This document shows, in pieces, positions 45,206 through 54,070 of a DNA stretch of 64,000 nt. Where the stretch lies: NCBI RefSeq assembly GCF_016745505.1, contig NZ_JAERUC010000027.1, positions 1-64,000 of the forward strand, in the 5' to 3' direction. A program made the position numbers and the translations under genes. Origin of the DNA: Streptomyces silvae. Its GTDB lineage: Bacteria > Actinomycetota > Actinomycetes > Streptomycetales > Streptomycetaceae. Under the pieces are notes generated by a model that did no database searches, was not told the origin of the DNA, and was given only the letters and a program-made list of their open reading frames with translations. Each line of letters opens with the position of its first letter. Position 1 is the first letter of the stretch.

Positions 45206-45823
45206 CTAGAAGGGAGGCTCGTCCGAGTAGCCGCCGCCGGAACCGCCGGAGCCACCGGAGCTTCCGCCCCAGCCGCCCCCGCCGCCCTGCTGGCCCCCGC
45301 CCTGCTGGCCGCCGGCCGGAGCGTTGGTCGCCCACGGGTCGTCGGCGGGAGCACCGCCGCCGCCCTGCTGGCCACCGGCACCGGGACCGCCGCCCCAGTT
45401 GCCGCCGCCCTGCTGGCCGCCGCCGTATCCACCCTGGCCACCGCCCTGGCCACCGCGACCCGTGGTCTTGGTGACCTTGGCCGTGGCGTTCTTCAGGCTG
45501 GGGCCGACTTCCTCGACGTCCAGCTCGTAGACCGTGCGCTTGACGCCCTCACGGTCCTCGTAGGACCGCTGCTTCAGCCGGCCCTGCACGACGACGCGCA
45601 TGCCTCGCTGAAGCGACTCCGCGACGTTCTCCGCCGCCTGACGCCAGACCGAGCAGGTGAGGAACAGGCCTTCGCCGTCCTTCCACTCATTGGTCTGCCG
45701 GTCGAAGATGCGGGGAGTGGACGCGACACGGAACTTCGCGACCGCCGCACCGGACGGGGTGAAGCGCAGCTCGGGGTCGTCGACGAGATTGCCGACGACC
45801 GTGATGACGGTCTCGCCTGCCAT
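45206..45823 (-). CDS. ssb: Single-stranded DNA-binding protein
   Basis: 205-aa protein. The N-terminal OB-fold is [21 protein letters not shown]... [34 protein letters not shown] long Gly/Gln-rich linker (about residues 120-195) follows, and the acidic C-terminal tip DEPPF recruits replication and repair partners. It lies between rpsF and rpsR, the conserved bacterial order, and probably represents the essential SsbA-type protein. Confidence 0.98.
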   Translation of the reverse strand: MAGETVITVVGNLVDDPELRFTPSGAAVAKFRVASTPRIFDRQTNEWKDGEGLFLTCSVWRQAAENVAESLQRGMRVVVQGRLKQRSYEDREGVKRTVYELDVEEVGPSLKNATAKVTKTTGRGGQGGGQGGYGGGQQGGGNWGGGPGAGGQQGGGGAPADDPWATNAPAGGQQGGGQQGGGGGWGGSSGGSGGSGGGYSDEPPF

Positions 45824-45894
45824 GGGTGAACCTCTCGGCGGGGATTGCTTCTGGCTGCTTGCTACTCGAACCCGATGACCGCTGAGCTAGATGC

Positions 45895-46185
45895 TCAGTG
45901 GGTCTCGGGACGGAGGACCTTGGTCCGGAGGACCGACTCGTTCAGGTTCATCTGTCGGTCGAGCTCCTTGACGACTGCAGGCTCGGCCTGCAGGTCGATG
46001 ACCGAGTAGATGCCCTCAGGCTTCTTCTTGATCTCGTAAGAGAGACGACGACGGCCCCAGGTGTCGACCTTCTCGACCTTTCCGTTGCCCTCACGGACGA
46101 CGGAAAGGAAGTTCTCGATCAACGGGGAGACTGCTCGCTCCTCGAGATCGGGGTCGAGGATGACCATCACCTCGTAGTGACGCAT
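45895..46185 (-). CDS. rpsF: 30S ribosomal protein S6
   Basis: 96-aa protein [44 protein letters not shown] and the C-terminal [15 protein letters not shown] are diagnostic. The start is fixed by a near-perfect anti-Shine-Dalgarno match AAAGGAGGT eight bases upstream; the longer frame to 46290 is its untranslated leader. It heads rpsF-ssb-rpsR-rplI and binds S18. Confidence 0.98.
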
Positions 46186-46213
46186 GTGGAACCCACCTCC
46201 TTTGGACTCAGCG

Positions 46214-46258
46214 GCCACGGTCGTTCCGTGGCAGGAGGGTCGTGATGCGTAAGCATCA
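46214..46258 (-). promoter_or_regulatory. Structured 5' leader of rpsF
   Basis: Two hairpins lie in the rpsF leader: GCCACGG-N5-CCGTGGC (46214-46232) and TGATGC-GTAA-GCATCA (46243-46258). Many bacteria carry an S6:S18-binding RNA element here for autoregulation. Whether this is one is not certain from sequence alone. The 286-bp gap 46186-46471 contains no gene and must also hold the rpsF promoter. Confidence 0.4.
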
Positions 46259-46471
46259 GTGTCTCCGAGTAAAACAGCCGCCACTGACAACGCCCGTCTT
46301 CGAGAGTCGAGGGGAGCTGCAGTGCTGGCTCAAGGCAGACACCGGTGCAGACCGTACAGACTACCCGCAGACGGGCTCCCGGTTGAAATCCGGTGTTCAG
46401 GGCGCACAATCAAGACAGATGCGGTGTGAGAGGCGCTACATCGCACCGCCCTTCCCGCCAGGAGGTACTTC

Positions 46472-46828
46472 ATGGCACAGACAGTCCGATCTGCCGGAAG
46501 CCGTCCCGCCCCCAGCCGCGTGGCCCATCCCCGCCCGGCCACCGGTTCTCTCTTCGCCACGGACGGCAGGCCCCATCCGCTGCAGGAAGCGCTGATGGTG
46601 GTGACGGGGGTCCTCGGCGTCCTCGCGTTCGTCACGGCGATGTTCCACAGCCTGCATCTGATCAGCTCGTGGGCCGGGCTGGCAGGGATCCTGACCGGCC
46701 TGTACGGGCAGTACATCTCCAGGACCACCTGGGAGCGTTTCGGCCTGATCATGGGGATCGGCGCCTCCGCCGTCGGCTTCTACCTCGGCATGGCGCACGG
46801 CGGCCTCTTCGGCGGCGTCATCACCTGA
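46472..46828 (+). CDS. Small three-TM membrane protein, unknown function
   Basis: 118-aa protein with a Pro/Arg-rich N-terminus (about 35 residues) and three TM segments at about 38-60, 64-86 and 90-114, ending LGMAHGGLFGGVIT. The ATG follows CCAGGAGGT, a strong ribosome binding site. It is divergent from rpsF and 174 bp upstream of the femX-like gene. I do not recognise a characterised family. Confidence 0.8.
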   Translation: MAQTVRSAGSRPAPSRVAHPRPATGSLFATDGRPHPLQEALMVVTGVLGVLAFVTAMFHSLHLISSWAGLAGILTGLYGQYISRTTWERFGLIMGIGASAVGFYLGMAHGGLFGGVIT

Positions 46829-47002
46829 CCGGCAGAGCCGCGGCCGGCCGGCCCGCACGGCGTACGGCCGGGCAATCCCGCGCGGGTGGCGCCCGGTCCG
46901 GTCCTGACGGGCCGGACCGGGCGCCCCTCGGTCACAGTAGGCTTCGGCGCGAGAGCCGGAGCCCCTGACCGATGGGGACACACCTGCCGAGGAGCGCCCC
47001 GC

Positions 47003-48121
47003 ATGAGCCTGACCCTGAGGACCATCAGCCGAGAACAGCATCTGGCGTACATCCAGAGTCTGCCCTCGGCCAGTCACTGCCAGGTCCCGGCGTGGGCTGA
47101 TGTGAAAACCGAATGGCGCTCGGAGAACCTGGGATGGTTCGACAAGAACGGCGAGATGGTCGGCGCCGGGCTGGTGCTCTACCGCCAGCTGCCCAAGATC
47201 AAGCGCTACCTCGCCTACCTCCCCGAGGGCCCGGTCATCAACTGGTACGCCCCGAATCTCGACGAGTGGCTCCAGCCGATGCTCGCCCACCTGAAGCAGC
47301 AGGGCGCCTTCTCGGTGAAGATGGGCCCTCCCGTGGTCATCCGCCGCTGGGACTCGGCCGCCATCAAGTCGGGGATCCAGGACCCCGACGTGAAGCGGCT
47401 GCGTGACGTCGAGGCCAGCCACATCGAGCCGCGTGCCTTCGAGGTCTCGGACCGGCTGCGGAAGATGGGCTGGCAGCAGGGCGAGGACGGCGGCGCCGGC
47501 TTCGGTGACGTCCAGCCGCGCTACGTCTTCCAGGTCCCGCTGGCCAACCGCTCCCTCGAAGACGTCCTCAAGGGCTTCAACCAGCTCTGGCGCCGCAACA
47601 TCAAGAAGGCCGACAAGGCCGGCGTCGAGGTCGTCCAGGGCGGCTACGAGGACCTCGCCGAATGGCAGCGTCTGTACGAGATCACCGCCGTGCGCGACCA
47701 CTTCCGCCCGCGCCCCCTCTCGTACTTCCAGCGCATGTGGTCGGTGCTCAACTCCGAGGACCCCAACCGCATGCGGTTGTACTTCGCGCGGCACAACGGG
47801 GTGAACCTCTCGGCCGCCACGATGCTCGTCGTCGGCGGGCACGTCTGGTACTCCTACGGCGCCTCGGACAACATCGGGCGCGAGGTCCGCCCCTCCAACG
47901 CCATGCAGTGGCGGATGCTCCGCGACTCGTACGCGATGGGCGCGACCGTCTACGACCTGCGCGGCATCAGTGACTCGCTGGACGAGACCGACCACCTCTT
48001 CGGTCTGATCCAGTTCAAGGTCGGCACCGGCGGCGAGGCCGTCGAGTACGTCGGCGAGTGGGACTTCCCCCTCAACAAGCTGCTGCACAAGGCGCTCGAT
48101 ATGTACATGTCGCGCCGCTGA
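47003..48121 (+). CDS. femX: FemX/FemAB-type peptidoglycan interpeptide-bridge aminoacyltransferase
   Basis: 372-aa cytosolic GNAT-like enzyme that adds an amino acid from aminoacyl-tRNA to the stem peptide of lipid II. Streptomyces has a single glycine bridge attached to LL-diaminopimelate, so glycine is the likely substrate. Family features are LPSASHCQVPAWADVKTEW, FNQLWRRNIKKADKAGVEV (between the two GNAT subdomains), WYSYGASDNIGREVRPSNAMQW and the C-terminal YDLRGISDSLDETDHLFGLIQFKVGTGGEAVEYVGEWDFPLN. Start ATG follows GAGGAGCG. It is 75 bp upstream of the racemase-fold gene. Confidence 0.92.
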   Translation: MSLTLRTISREQHLAYIQSLPSASHCQVPAWADVKTEWRSENLGWFDKNGEMVGAGLVLYRQLPKIKRYLAYLPEGPVINWYAPNLDEWLQPMLAHLKQQGAFSVKMGPPVVIRRWDSAAIKSGIQDPDVKRLRDVEASHIEPRAFEVSDRLRKMGWQQGEDGGAGFGDVQPRYVFQVPLANRSLEDVLKGFNQLWRRNIKKADKAGVEVVQGGYEDLAEWQRLYEITAVRDHFRPRPLSYFQRMWSVLNSEDPNRMRLYFARHNGVNLSAATMLVVGGHVWYSYGASDNIGREVRPSNAMQWRMLRDSYAMGATVYDLRGISDSLDETDHLFGLIQFKVGTGGEAVEYVGEWDFPLNKLLHKALDMYMSRR

Positions 48122-48196
48122 CCGCATCCCGACCACCGACCGACAGCTCTCCACCCTCGTTTACACCGCAGCCACCAGAAAGGTTCCGGGCCGGCC

Positions 48197-49228
48197 ATGG
48201 CGCTCTCCCTCTACGTCGACACCGCGCGCTGGCGGGCGCACCAGAAGTCCGTCCTGGACCAGTTCCCTGGTCTTGTCCCCGTCTGCAAGGGCAACGGCTA
48301 CGGCTTCGGACACGAGCGCCTGGCCGACGAGGCGATCCGTTTCGGGTCCGACACCCTGGCCGTCGGGACCACGTACGAGGCCGCCCGCATCAAGGACTGG
48401 TTCAGCGGCGACCTGCTGGTGCTCACGCCCTTCCGCAGGGGCGAGGAGCCCGTGCCGCTGCCCGACCGCGTCATCCGCTCCGTGTCCTCCGTGGACGGCG
48501 TGCACGCCCTGGTGGGCGCGCGCGTGGTCATCGAGTGCATGAGCTCGATGAAGCGCCACGGCGTGAAGGAGGAGGAGCTCGGCCAGCTGCACGCCGCCAT
48601 CGAGGACGTACGCCTCGAAGGTTTTGCACTGCACCTGCCGCTCGACCGCACGGACGGGTCGGACGCTGTGGAGGAGGTCATCGCCTGGATGGACCGTCTG
48701 CGCGCCGCCCGGCTGCCGCTGCACACCATGTTCGTCAGCCATCTGCGGGCCGAGGAGCTGGCGCGACTGCGGCAGCAGTTCCCGCAGACCCGGTTCCGCG
48801 CGCGGATAGGCACACGGCTCTGGCTCGGCGACCACGAGGCGACGGAGTACCGCGGTGCGGTGCTCGACGTCACGCGCGTGGTCAAGGGCGACCGGTTCGG
48901 CTACCGCCAGCAGAAGGCCGCGTCGGACGGATGGCTGGTGGTCGTCGCCGGCGGGACCTCCCACGGTGTCGGGCTGGAGGCGCCGAAGGCCCTGCACGGG
49001 GTGATGCCGCGGGCCAAGGGCGTCGCGCGCGCCGGGCTGGCCACGGTCAACCGCAATCTGTCGCCGTTCGTCTGGGCGGGGAAGCAGCGCTGGTTCGCGG
49101 AGCCGCCGCACATGCAGGTGTCGATCCTGTTCGTGCCCTCGGACTCCCAGGAGCCGAGGGTCGGCGACGAACTGGTGGCCCACCTGCGCCACACCACCAC
49201 CCAGTTCGACCGCCTCGTGGACCGGTAG
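48197..49228 (+). CDS. Alanine-racemase-fold PLP protein
   Basis: 343-aa protein with the fold-type III PLP barrel. The lysine is in LVPVCKGNGYGFGHE (the alr equivalent is VVKADAYGHG). The barrel is followed by a shortened beta-domain containing GDRFGYRQQ, a possible remnant of the catalytic Tyr region. It diverges strongly from canonical Alr, which is about 370-390 aa, so racemase activity is not assured. Tight linkage to femX suggests a role in amino-acid supply or modification for the interpeptide bridge (inferred). ATG 48197 follows GAAAGG. Confidence 0.75.
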   Translation: MALSLYVDTARWRAHQKSVLDQFPGLVPVCKGNGYGFGHERLADEAIRFGSDTLAVGTTYEAARIKDWFSGDLLVLTPFRRGEEPVPLPDRVIRSVSSVDGVHALVGARVVIECMSSMKRHGVKEEELGQLHAAIEDVRLEGFALHLPLDRTDGSDAVEEVIAWMDRLRAARLPLHTMFVSHLRAEELARLRQQFPQTRFRARIGTRLWLGDHEATEYRGAVLDVTRVVKGDRFGYRQQKAASDGWLVVVAGGTSHGVGLEAPKALHGVMPRAKGVARAGLATVNRNLSPFVWAGKQRWFAEPPHMQVSILFVPSDSQEPRVGDELVAHLRHTTTQFDRLVDR

Positions 49229-49301
49229 GACCGGCCTTCAGAGGGCCTTCGCGGGCCCTCACGGGCCGGTGGGCGCGGGCCGGTGGGCGCCGCCGTCCCC
49301 C

Positions 49302-50807
49302 TCAGTCGGAGGCGGCTCGTCCGGCGGTTCCCCACTCCACCCGCGGTCCTTCGACCGCGGGTGCCGCGTGCCCGGCCGGATGGGGATGCACCTGCAGGAG
49401 CGCCGTACGGTCCGGCGCCCCGTCCAGGACTCCGCCCGAAGGATCGTCCGACCCTTCCTGCCGCACGGGATCCCGGTCCGGCCGCAGGATGTCCCTGACG
49501 ATCAGGGCGCACAGGTAGAGCGTTCCAGCGAGGTGCAGGGCGATCGCGACCTGGTAGCCCTCCTGCGGCAGCCCCTGGTGCTTGTCGCCGCTCGTCGTGT
49601 ACGCGAGGTAGAACCAGATCCCCAGGAAGTACATGACCTCGCAGGCCTGCCAGACGAGGAAGTCCCGCCACCGGGGCCTGGCCAGCGCGGCCAGAGGGAT
49701 CAGCCAGAGCACGTACTGCGGTGAGTAGACCTTGTTCGTCAGGATGAACGCGGCCACCACGAGGAACGCCAGCTGGGCGAAGCGCGGCCGGTGCCTGGCG
49801 GTGAGGGCCAGCCCGGCGATCCCGGCGCACAGCACGACCATCAGCAGCACCGAGGCCGTGTTCACCGTGGAGACGTCGATGGGCCGGCCGGTGCGCTGCG
49901 TGATGATCAGCCAGAACGAGCCGTAGTCGATCTGCCGTTCCTGGCTGAACGTGTAGAACTTCTTCCACCCCTCGGGGGCGTACAGCATCACCGGCAGGTT
50001 CACCACCAGCCAGGCCGCCGCCGCTCCGAGGACCGCCGATCCGTACTCCCGCCACTTCCCGGCCCGCCAGCACAGCACCAGCAGGGGCCCGAGGAGCAGT
50101 ACGGGGTAGAGCTTGGCGGCGGTCGCGAGGCCGATGAGGATGCCGAAGGCGAGGTTCCTGCCGCGCGACCACATGAGCATCGCCGCGGCCGTCAGCGCGA
50201 CGGCGAGCAGATCCCAGTTGATCGTCGCGGTGAGCGCGAGGGCGGGGGCGAGCGCCACCAGCAGGCCGTCCCAGGGGCGGCGCCGGTGCGTACGGGCGAC
50301 ACACACCGCGAGGATCACGGCGCAGATCATCAGCATGCCCGCGTTGACCATCCAGTACATCTGCTCGCGCTGCTGGGCCGGGTCCGAGGACGGGGTCAGC
50401 GTCAGCCAGGACGCGATCTGCATGAAGAGTCCGGTCAGGACGGGGTACTCCAGGTACGCCATGTCCCCGGTGAGCCGGTCGACGTACGGCACGAGGCCGT
50501 CGGCGAAGCCGCGCCCGACGTAGAGGTGCGGGATGTCGGAGTAGCACGCGTGCGTGTACTGCGAACTCGTTCCGCGGAACCAGGCCCAGTCGTAGCAGGG
50601 GATCTTCTGCACCATGCCGAGCGCGAACATCCCGATGGCCACCAGCGCGATGACGCGCACCGGCGTGAGGGGCCCCGTCCCGAAACGCGCCCAACGGCCC
50701 GCGGGCCCGCCGATCAGTTCGCTGCCGGCCGCGGCGATCTCGTCCTGTCGCGTGGGCGGTACGACGGACGGCTCCTGGTGCACGCTCGTGTCTTCTGCGC
50801 TTGGCAT
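49302..50807 (-). CDS. GT87-like polyprenyl-dependent membrane glycosyltransferase
   Basis: 501-aa protein with about 10-11 TM helices. A GT87/DUF2029-type opening loop is seen in CYDWAWFRGTSSQYTHACYSDIPHLYVGRGFADGLVPYVD, then EYPVLTGLFMQIASWL and the membrane core through LYPVLLLGPLLVLCWR. Family members such as mycobacterial mannosyltransferases use polyprenyl-phospho-sugars to build lipoglycans. ATG 50807 is chosen because homology begins soon after. The 45-residue C-terminus is hydrophilic. It is downstream of the PBP terminator and convergent with the racemase-like gene. Confidence 0.82.
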   Translation of the reverse strand: MPSAEDTSVHQEPSVVPPTRQDEIAAAGSELIGGPAGRWARFGTGPLTPVRVIALVAIGMFALGMVQKIPCYDWAWFRGTSSQYTHACYSDIPHLYVGRGFADGLVPYVDRLTGDMAYLEYPVLTGLFMQIASWLTLTPSSDPAQQREQMYWMVNAGMLMICAVILAVCVARTHRRRPWDGLLVALAPALALTATINWDLLAVALTAAAMLMWSRGRNLAFGILIGLATAAKLYPVLLLGPLLVLCWRAGKWREYGSAVLGAAAAWLVVNLPVMLYAPEGWKKFYTFSQERQIDYGSFWLIITQRTGRPIDVSTVNTASVLLMVVLCAGIAGLALTARHRPRFAQLAFLVVAAFILTNKVYSPQYVLWLIPLAALARPRWRDFLVWQACEVMYFLGIWFYLAYTTSGDKHQGLPQEGYQVAIALHLAGTLYLCALIVRDILRPDRDPVRQEGSDDPSGGVLDGAPDRTALLQVHPHPAGHAAPAVEGPRVEWGTAGRAASD

Positions 50808-50867
50808 GCCGCACATCCTGCCGTACGGCGCTGTGTGCGGGCGTGGGCCGCGTCCGGGACACACGAA

Positions 50868-50902
50868 AGGGCCGTCGGCACCTGTCAGGTGCCGACGGCC
50901 CT
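50868..50902 (-). terminator. Terminator of the class A PBP gene
   Basis: AGGGCCGTCGGCACCT and AGGTGCCGACGGCCCT form a 16-bp perfect stem with a 3-nt loop, ending in TTTC on the minus strand. It lies between the PBP stop and the glycosyltransferase start. Confidence 0.88.
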
Positions 50903-50993
50903 CGTACGCGTGCCCGGCGGGCCCCTCGGGGGCGTCCGGAGGGCGCGTGGTGCGCGTGGTGCGCGTGGTGCGACTCACGCGCCCCGGGTGGTG

Positions 50994-53684
50994 CTATCCG
51001 CCGCCGCCGAAGATCCCGCCGCGGCCGTTCTCCTCGCCCTCGGTCGTTCCGTCGGTCGTCCCGTCGGTCGTCCCGGTGTCCGCACCGCCGTTCGTGGCGC
51101 CGGCGTCCGTCCCGCCACCACCGTCGGTGGTCCCGTCCGTTGTCCCCCCGTTGTCGTTACCGCTGGTGTTCCCGCCGTTCTGGTTGTTCTTGCACTCCCA
51201 GTCGAGCGGCGCACACGTGTCGCTCGGCGAGGGGGACGGGGACGACGGGGTGGCGGACGGCGTCGGCTCCTCGCTGGACTCCGAGGGCGAAGGCGTCGGG
51301 CTCGGCGTCGGGCTGGGGCTGACCGCGCCGCCGCCGAAGACGGTGTCGCCGTACGGCTCCGGCTTCGGGAAGTTGACGACCTTCATGCCCTTCATCGCAT
51401 CGGACATGTAGTCGTGCCAGATCTGCGCCGGGAACGAGGCACCGTGGATCGACTTCTCCCCGCCCGTGCCGTACATCTCCAGGAACTTGCGGTTCTTCTG
51501 CGTCTCGTCGTCGTCCATCCGGAACATGCTGACGGCGGTCGAGATCTGCGGGGTGTACCCGACGAACCACGCCGACTTGTTGCCGTCCGTGGTACCCGTC
51601 TTACCGGCAGCATCGCGGCCCGGCAGCTGTGCGGGCGTACCCGTGCCGTGCTCGACGACGTTCTTCAGCACGTCGGTGACGTTGTCGGCGACGACACTGG
51701 GGAAGGCGGACTTGGTCTCCGTCTTGTGCCGGTAGATGACGTCGCCCTTGTGCTTGACCTCGGTGACCGAGAAGGGCTCCCGCTGCTTGCCGCTGGTGGC
51801 GAAGGTGGAGTACGCGCCGGCCATACGGATGGCGCTCGGAGAGGACGTACCGATGGAGAACGAGGGGACCTTCGCGTTCGCCATGTAGTCGTCGTCGCGC
51901 AGTCCCGCGTCCATGGCGGCCTGCTTCACCTTGTCGGTGCCGACGTCCATGCCGAGCTGGACGTACGGGGAGTTCGCCGACTCCTGCATGGCGTACCGGA
52001 GGGTGATGTCTCCGTAGCTGTGGTCTCCGTCATTGGTCTGGAGCCACTCCTTGCCGTCGTCGTTCATCCAGACGTCGCCGTTGTACTGGTTGATCTTCAG
52101 CTCGTTGTCGCCGTTGTAGATGCTCTTCGGGGAGACCGGCGTACGCTCCGACTCGCTCTGGTCGGGGCCGCCTTCGGGGTCACGCTTCCCGTACTGCATG
52201 GCGGCCGCCAGCACGAACGGCTTGAACGTCGAACCGACCTGCGCACCGGTAGCGTCGGCGTTGTTGGTGTAGTGCTTGGTCGCGTCCTGACCGCCGTACG
52301 TGGCGAGGATGGCACCCGTCTTGGTGTCCACCGACGCGCCGCCGAACTGGACGTGCGTGTCCTTGTCGGGGCGCTTCTTCTCGTCGATCTTGGCCTTGTA
52401 GACCTTCTTGATCGAGTACTCGAGCTGGGTGACCTTGTTCTTGTCGAAGGTCGTGTGGATCTCGTAGCCGCCCCGGGAGAGCTCCTTCTCGGTGACGCCT
52501 TGGTCGTTGTGCGCCAGGAAGTACTTCGTCGCGAGGTCGACCAGGTACCCGGTCTGGCCCCCCAGCTTGGCGTCCTTCTTCGGCTTCTGAGGCATGGGGA
52601 ACTCGGTGAACGTGGCACGCTTGGCCGCGCTCAGCCGCCCGTCCTTGACCTCCTCGTCGAGGATCCAGGCCCAGCGTTCCTTGGCCCGCCTGGTGTTCTC
52701 CTTGGCGGAGGCCTTCACCGGGTCGATGTCGGGAGCTCCTGCGGGGTCGTAGTAGCTCGCCCCCTTGAGCAGCGTGGCCAGGAAGGCGCACTCGCTCTCG
52801 TCCAGGTCGGTGGCGTCCTTGTTGTAGTAGGCACGCGCCGCAGCCTGGAGGCCCGACGCCCCCCGGCCGTAGTAGGAGACGTTGAGGTACCCCTCCATGA
52901 CCTTCTTCTTGCCCACCGTCTCGCCGACCTTGAGCGTGATGAAGAGTTCCTTGAACTTACGGCTCAGGGTCTGGTCCTGGGACAGCATGGAGTTCTTCAC
53001 GTACTGCTGGGTGATCGTGGAGCCGCCCTGGGTCTCACCGCCCCGGGCCATGTTGTAGAAGGCTCGGGCGATGCCCATGGGGTCGATGCCCCGGTCGTGC
53101 TCGAACGACTTGTTCTCGGCCGAGATGACTGCGTTCCGCATCGCTTCGGGGATCTGGGCGTACTCGATCGACTGACGGTTGACGGAACCGCCCGTGGCGA
53201 CCATCTGAGTGTTGTCGGCCCAGTAGTAGACGTTGTTCTGCGCGGTGGCGAGTTTGTTGACCTCGGGCGGCACGACCAGCGCGTACGCGATGCCGGCCGC
53301 ACCCATCATCAGACCCAGGAAGCCCAGGCACAGACCGGAGACCAGCTTCCACGACGGCACCCAGCGGCGGAAGCCGTACTTACCGGCCCGCGGGTAGTCG
53401 ATGAAGCGCTTCTTGCCGGCGTCGCCGCGGCCGCGGCCGCGGCCCTCGTGACCGGGGCCGTCGCCGGCGCCCCGCCGTCGGCCCCCGCCGCCCCGCTGGG
53501 CGGCTCGACGGGCCTCGGCGCGGCCGCCGTACGACGGCTCCTCGCCGTGCGCTCCGGAAGGTGATCCTTGCGTTGCTCTGCGTGACGCATCGGTGCGGCG
53601 TCCAGAAGGCTGCTGGGCGGCTCGTCTGGCCGCTGCGCGCCCGCCACCTTGCGGTTGCGGCGCTTTGCGACGGTGCTCGCTCAT
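50994..53684 (-). CDS. Bifunctional class A penicillin-binding protein
   Basis: 896-aa wall polymerase and transpeptidase. It has a basic, Arg/Gly-rich cytoplasmic N-terminus (about 105 residues) and one TM (VSGLCLGFLGLMMGAAGIAYALVV). The GT51 glycosyltransferase domain carries ENKSFEHDRGID and GGSTITQQYVKN. The transpeptidase has STFK (SxxK), SAN (SxN) and KTGT motifs. The extracellular C-terminus is a long Ser/Pro/Thr/Gly-rich tail (about 110 residues) containing NNQNGGNTSGN. Start ATG at 53684. An ECF-like promoter lies 125 bp upstream. Neighbours are envelope genes. Confidence 0.96.
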   Translation of the reverse strand: MSEHRRKAPQPQGGGRAAARRAAQQPSGRRTDASRRATQGSPSGAHGEEPSYGGRAEARRAAQRGGGGRRRGAGDGPGHEGRGRGRGDAGKKRFIDYPRAGKYGFRRWVPSWKLVSGLCLGFLGLMMGAAGIAYALVVPPEVNKLATAQNNVYYWADNTQMVATGGSVNRQSIEYAQIPEAMRNAVISAENKSFEHDRGIDPMGIARAFYNMARGGETQGGSTITQQYVKNSMLSQDQTLSRKFKELFITLKVGETVGKKKVMEGYLNVSYYGRGASGLQAAARAYYNKDATDLDESECAFLATLLKGASYYDPAGAPDIDPVKASAKENTRRAKERWAWILDEEVKDGRLSAAKRATFTEFPMPQKPKKDAKLGGQTGYLVDLATKYFLAHNDQGVTEKELSRGGYEIHTTFDKNKVTQLEYSIKKVYKAKIDEKKRPDKDTHVQFGGASVDTKTGAILATYGGQDATKHYTNNADATGAQVGSTFKPFVLAAAMQYGKRDPEGGPDQSESERTPVSPKSIYNGDNELKINQYNGDVWMNDDGKEWLQTNDGDHSYGDITLRYAMQESANSPYVQLGMDVGTDKVKQAAMDAGLRDDDYMANAKVPSFSIGTSSPSAIRMAGAYSTFATSGKQREPFSVTEVKHKGDVIYRHKTETKSAFPSVVADNVTDVLKNVVEHGTGTPAQLPGRDAAGKTGTTDGNKSAWFVGYTPQISTAVSMFRMDDDETQKNRKFLEMYGTGGEKSIHGASFPAQIWHDYMSDAMKGMKVVNFPKPEPYGDTVFGGGAVSPSPTPSPTPSPSESSEEPTPSATPSSPSPSPSDTCAPLDWECKNNQNGGNTSGNDNGGTTDGTTDGGGGTDAGATNGGADTGTTDGTTDGTTEGEENGRGGIFGGGG

Positions 53685-53806
53685 CGAACGACTACTCCTC
53701 GGGCAGGCGAGAGCGCCTGGAAGCGGCAGTTGAGATCCGGTCCCCCCGAATTACGGACAAGCCCTGCGGAAGGCTCACCCGCAGTACATCCGGCAGTCCG
53801 CGATAA

Positions 53807-53834
53807 CGGACGCTCGGCGTCGTCTCACGGTTCC
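53807..53834 (-). promoter_or_regulatory. Candidate ECF sigma-factor promoter of the PBP gene
   Basis: On the minus strand GGAAC (53830-53834) is followed after 17 bp by CGTC (53809-53812), the -35/-10 pattern of ECF sigma factors such as SigE, the Streptomyces cell-envelope-stress sigma. It is 125 bp upstream of the PBP ATG. The 386-bp gap 53685-54070 otherwise holds only the PadR operator. Confidence 0.45.
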
Positions 53835-53983
53835 CGGTGGTCTGCATGCCGCACAGACTACGCACGGTCAAAAACCTCCGGGGACCGAACTTCACCCCAA
53901 ATTACGCAAGTCACTCCCTATGAATCCGGGATGTGACGCCGCTCACTAAGCCTCCCCTTGTCGTACATCGCGAGCCGATCTAT

Positions 53984-54016
53984 CGTGCTGATGTATCGAG
54001 TCGATACATCAGCACG
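53984..54016. promoter_or_regulatory. Long palindromic operator upstream of padR-ino1
   Basis: CGTGCTGATGTATCGA and TCGATACATCAGCACG are perfect 16-bp inverted arms around a single central G. The core ATGTAT...ATACAT has the ATGT/ACAT symmetry recognised by PadR repressors. It sits 54 bp before the PadR start codon, so autoregulation and control of ino1 are likely. Confidence 0.85.
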
Positions 54017-54070
54017 GCATAAGGTGGGTCCAACGGCCCACGGAAGCACCGGACGGAAGAGGAGGCGAAG

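Noticed and set aside
49791..53564. A 1257-codon open frame on the plus strand
   Set aside because: Antisense shadow of the class A PBP and glycosyltransferase genes. No domain is recognisable, and the composition is Arg/Val/Gly/His-skewed.
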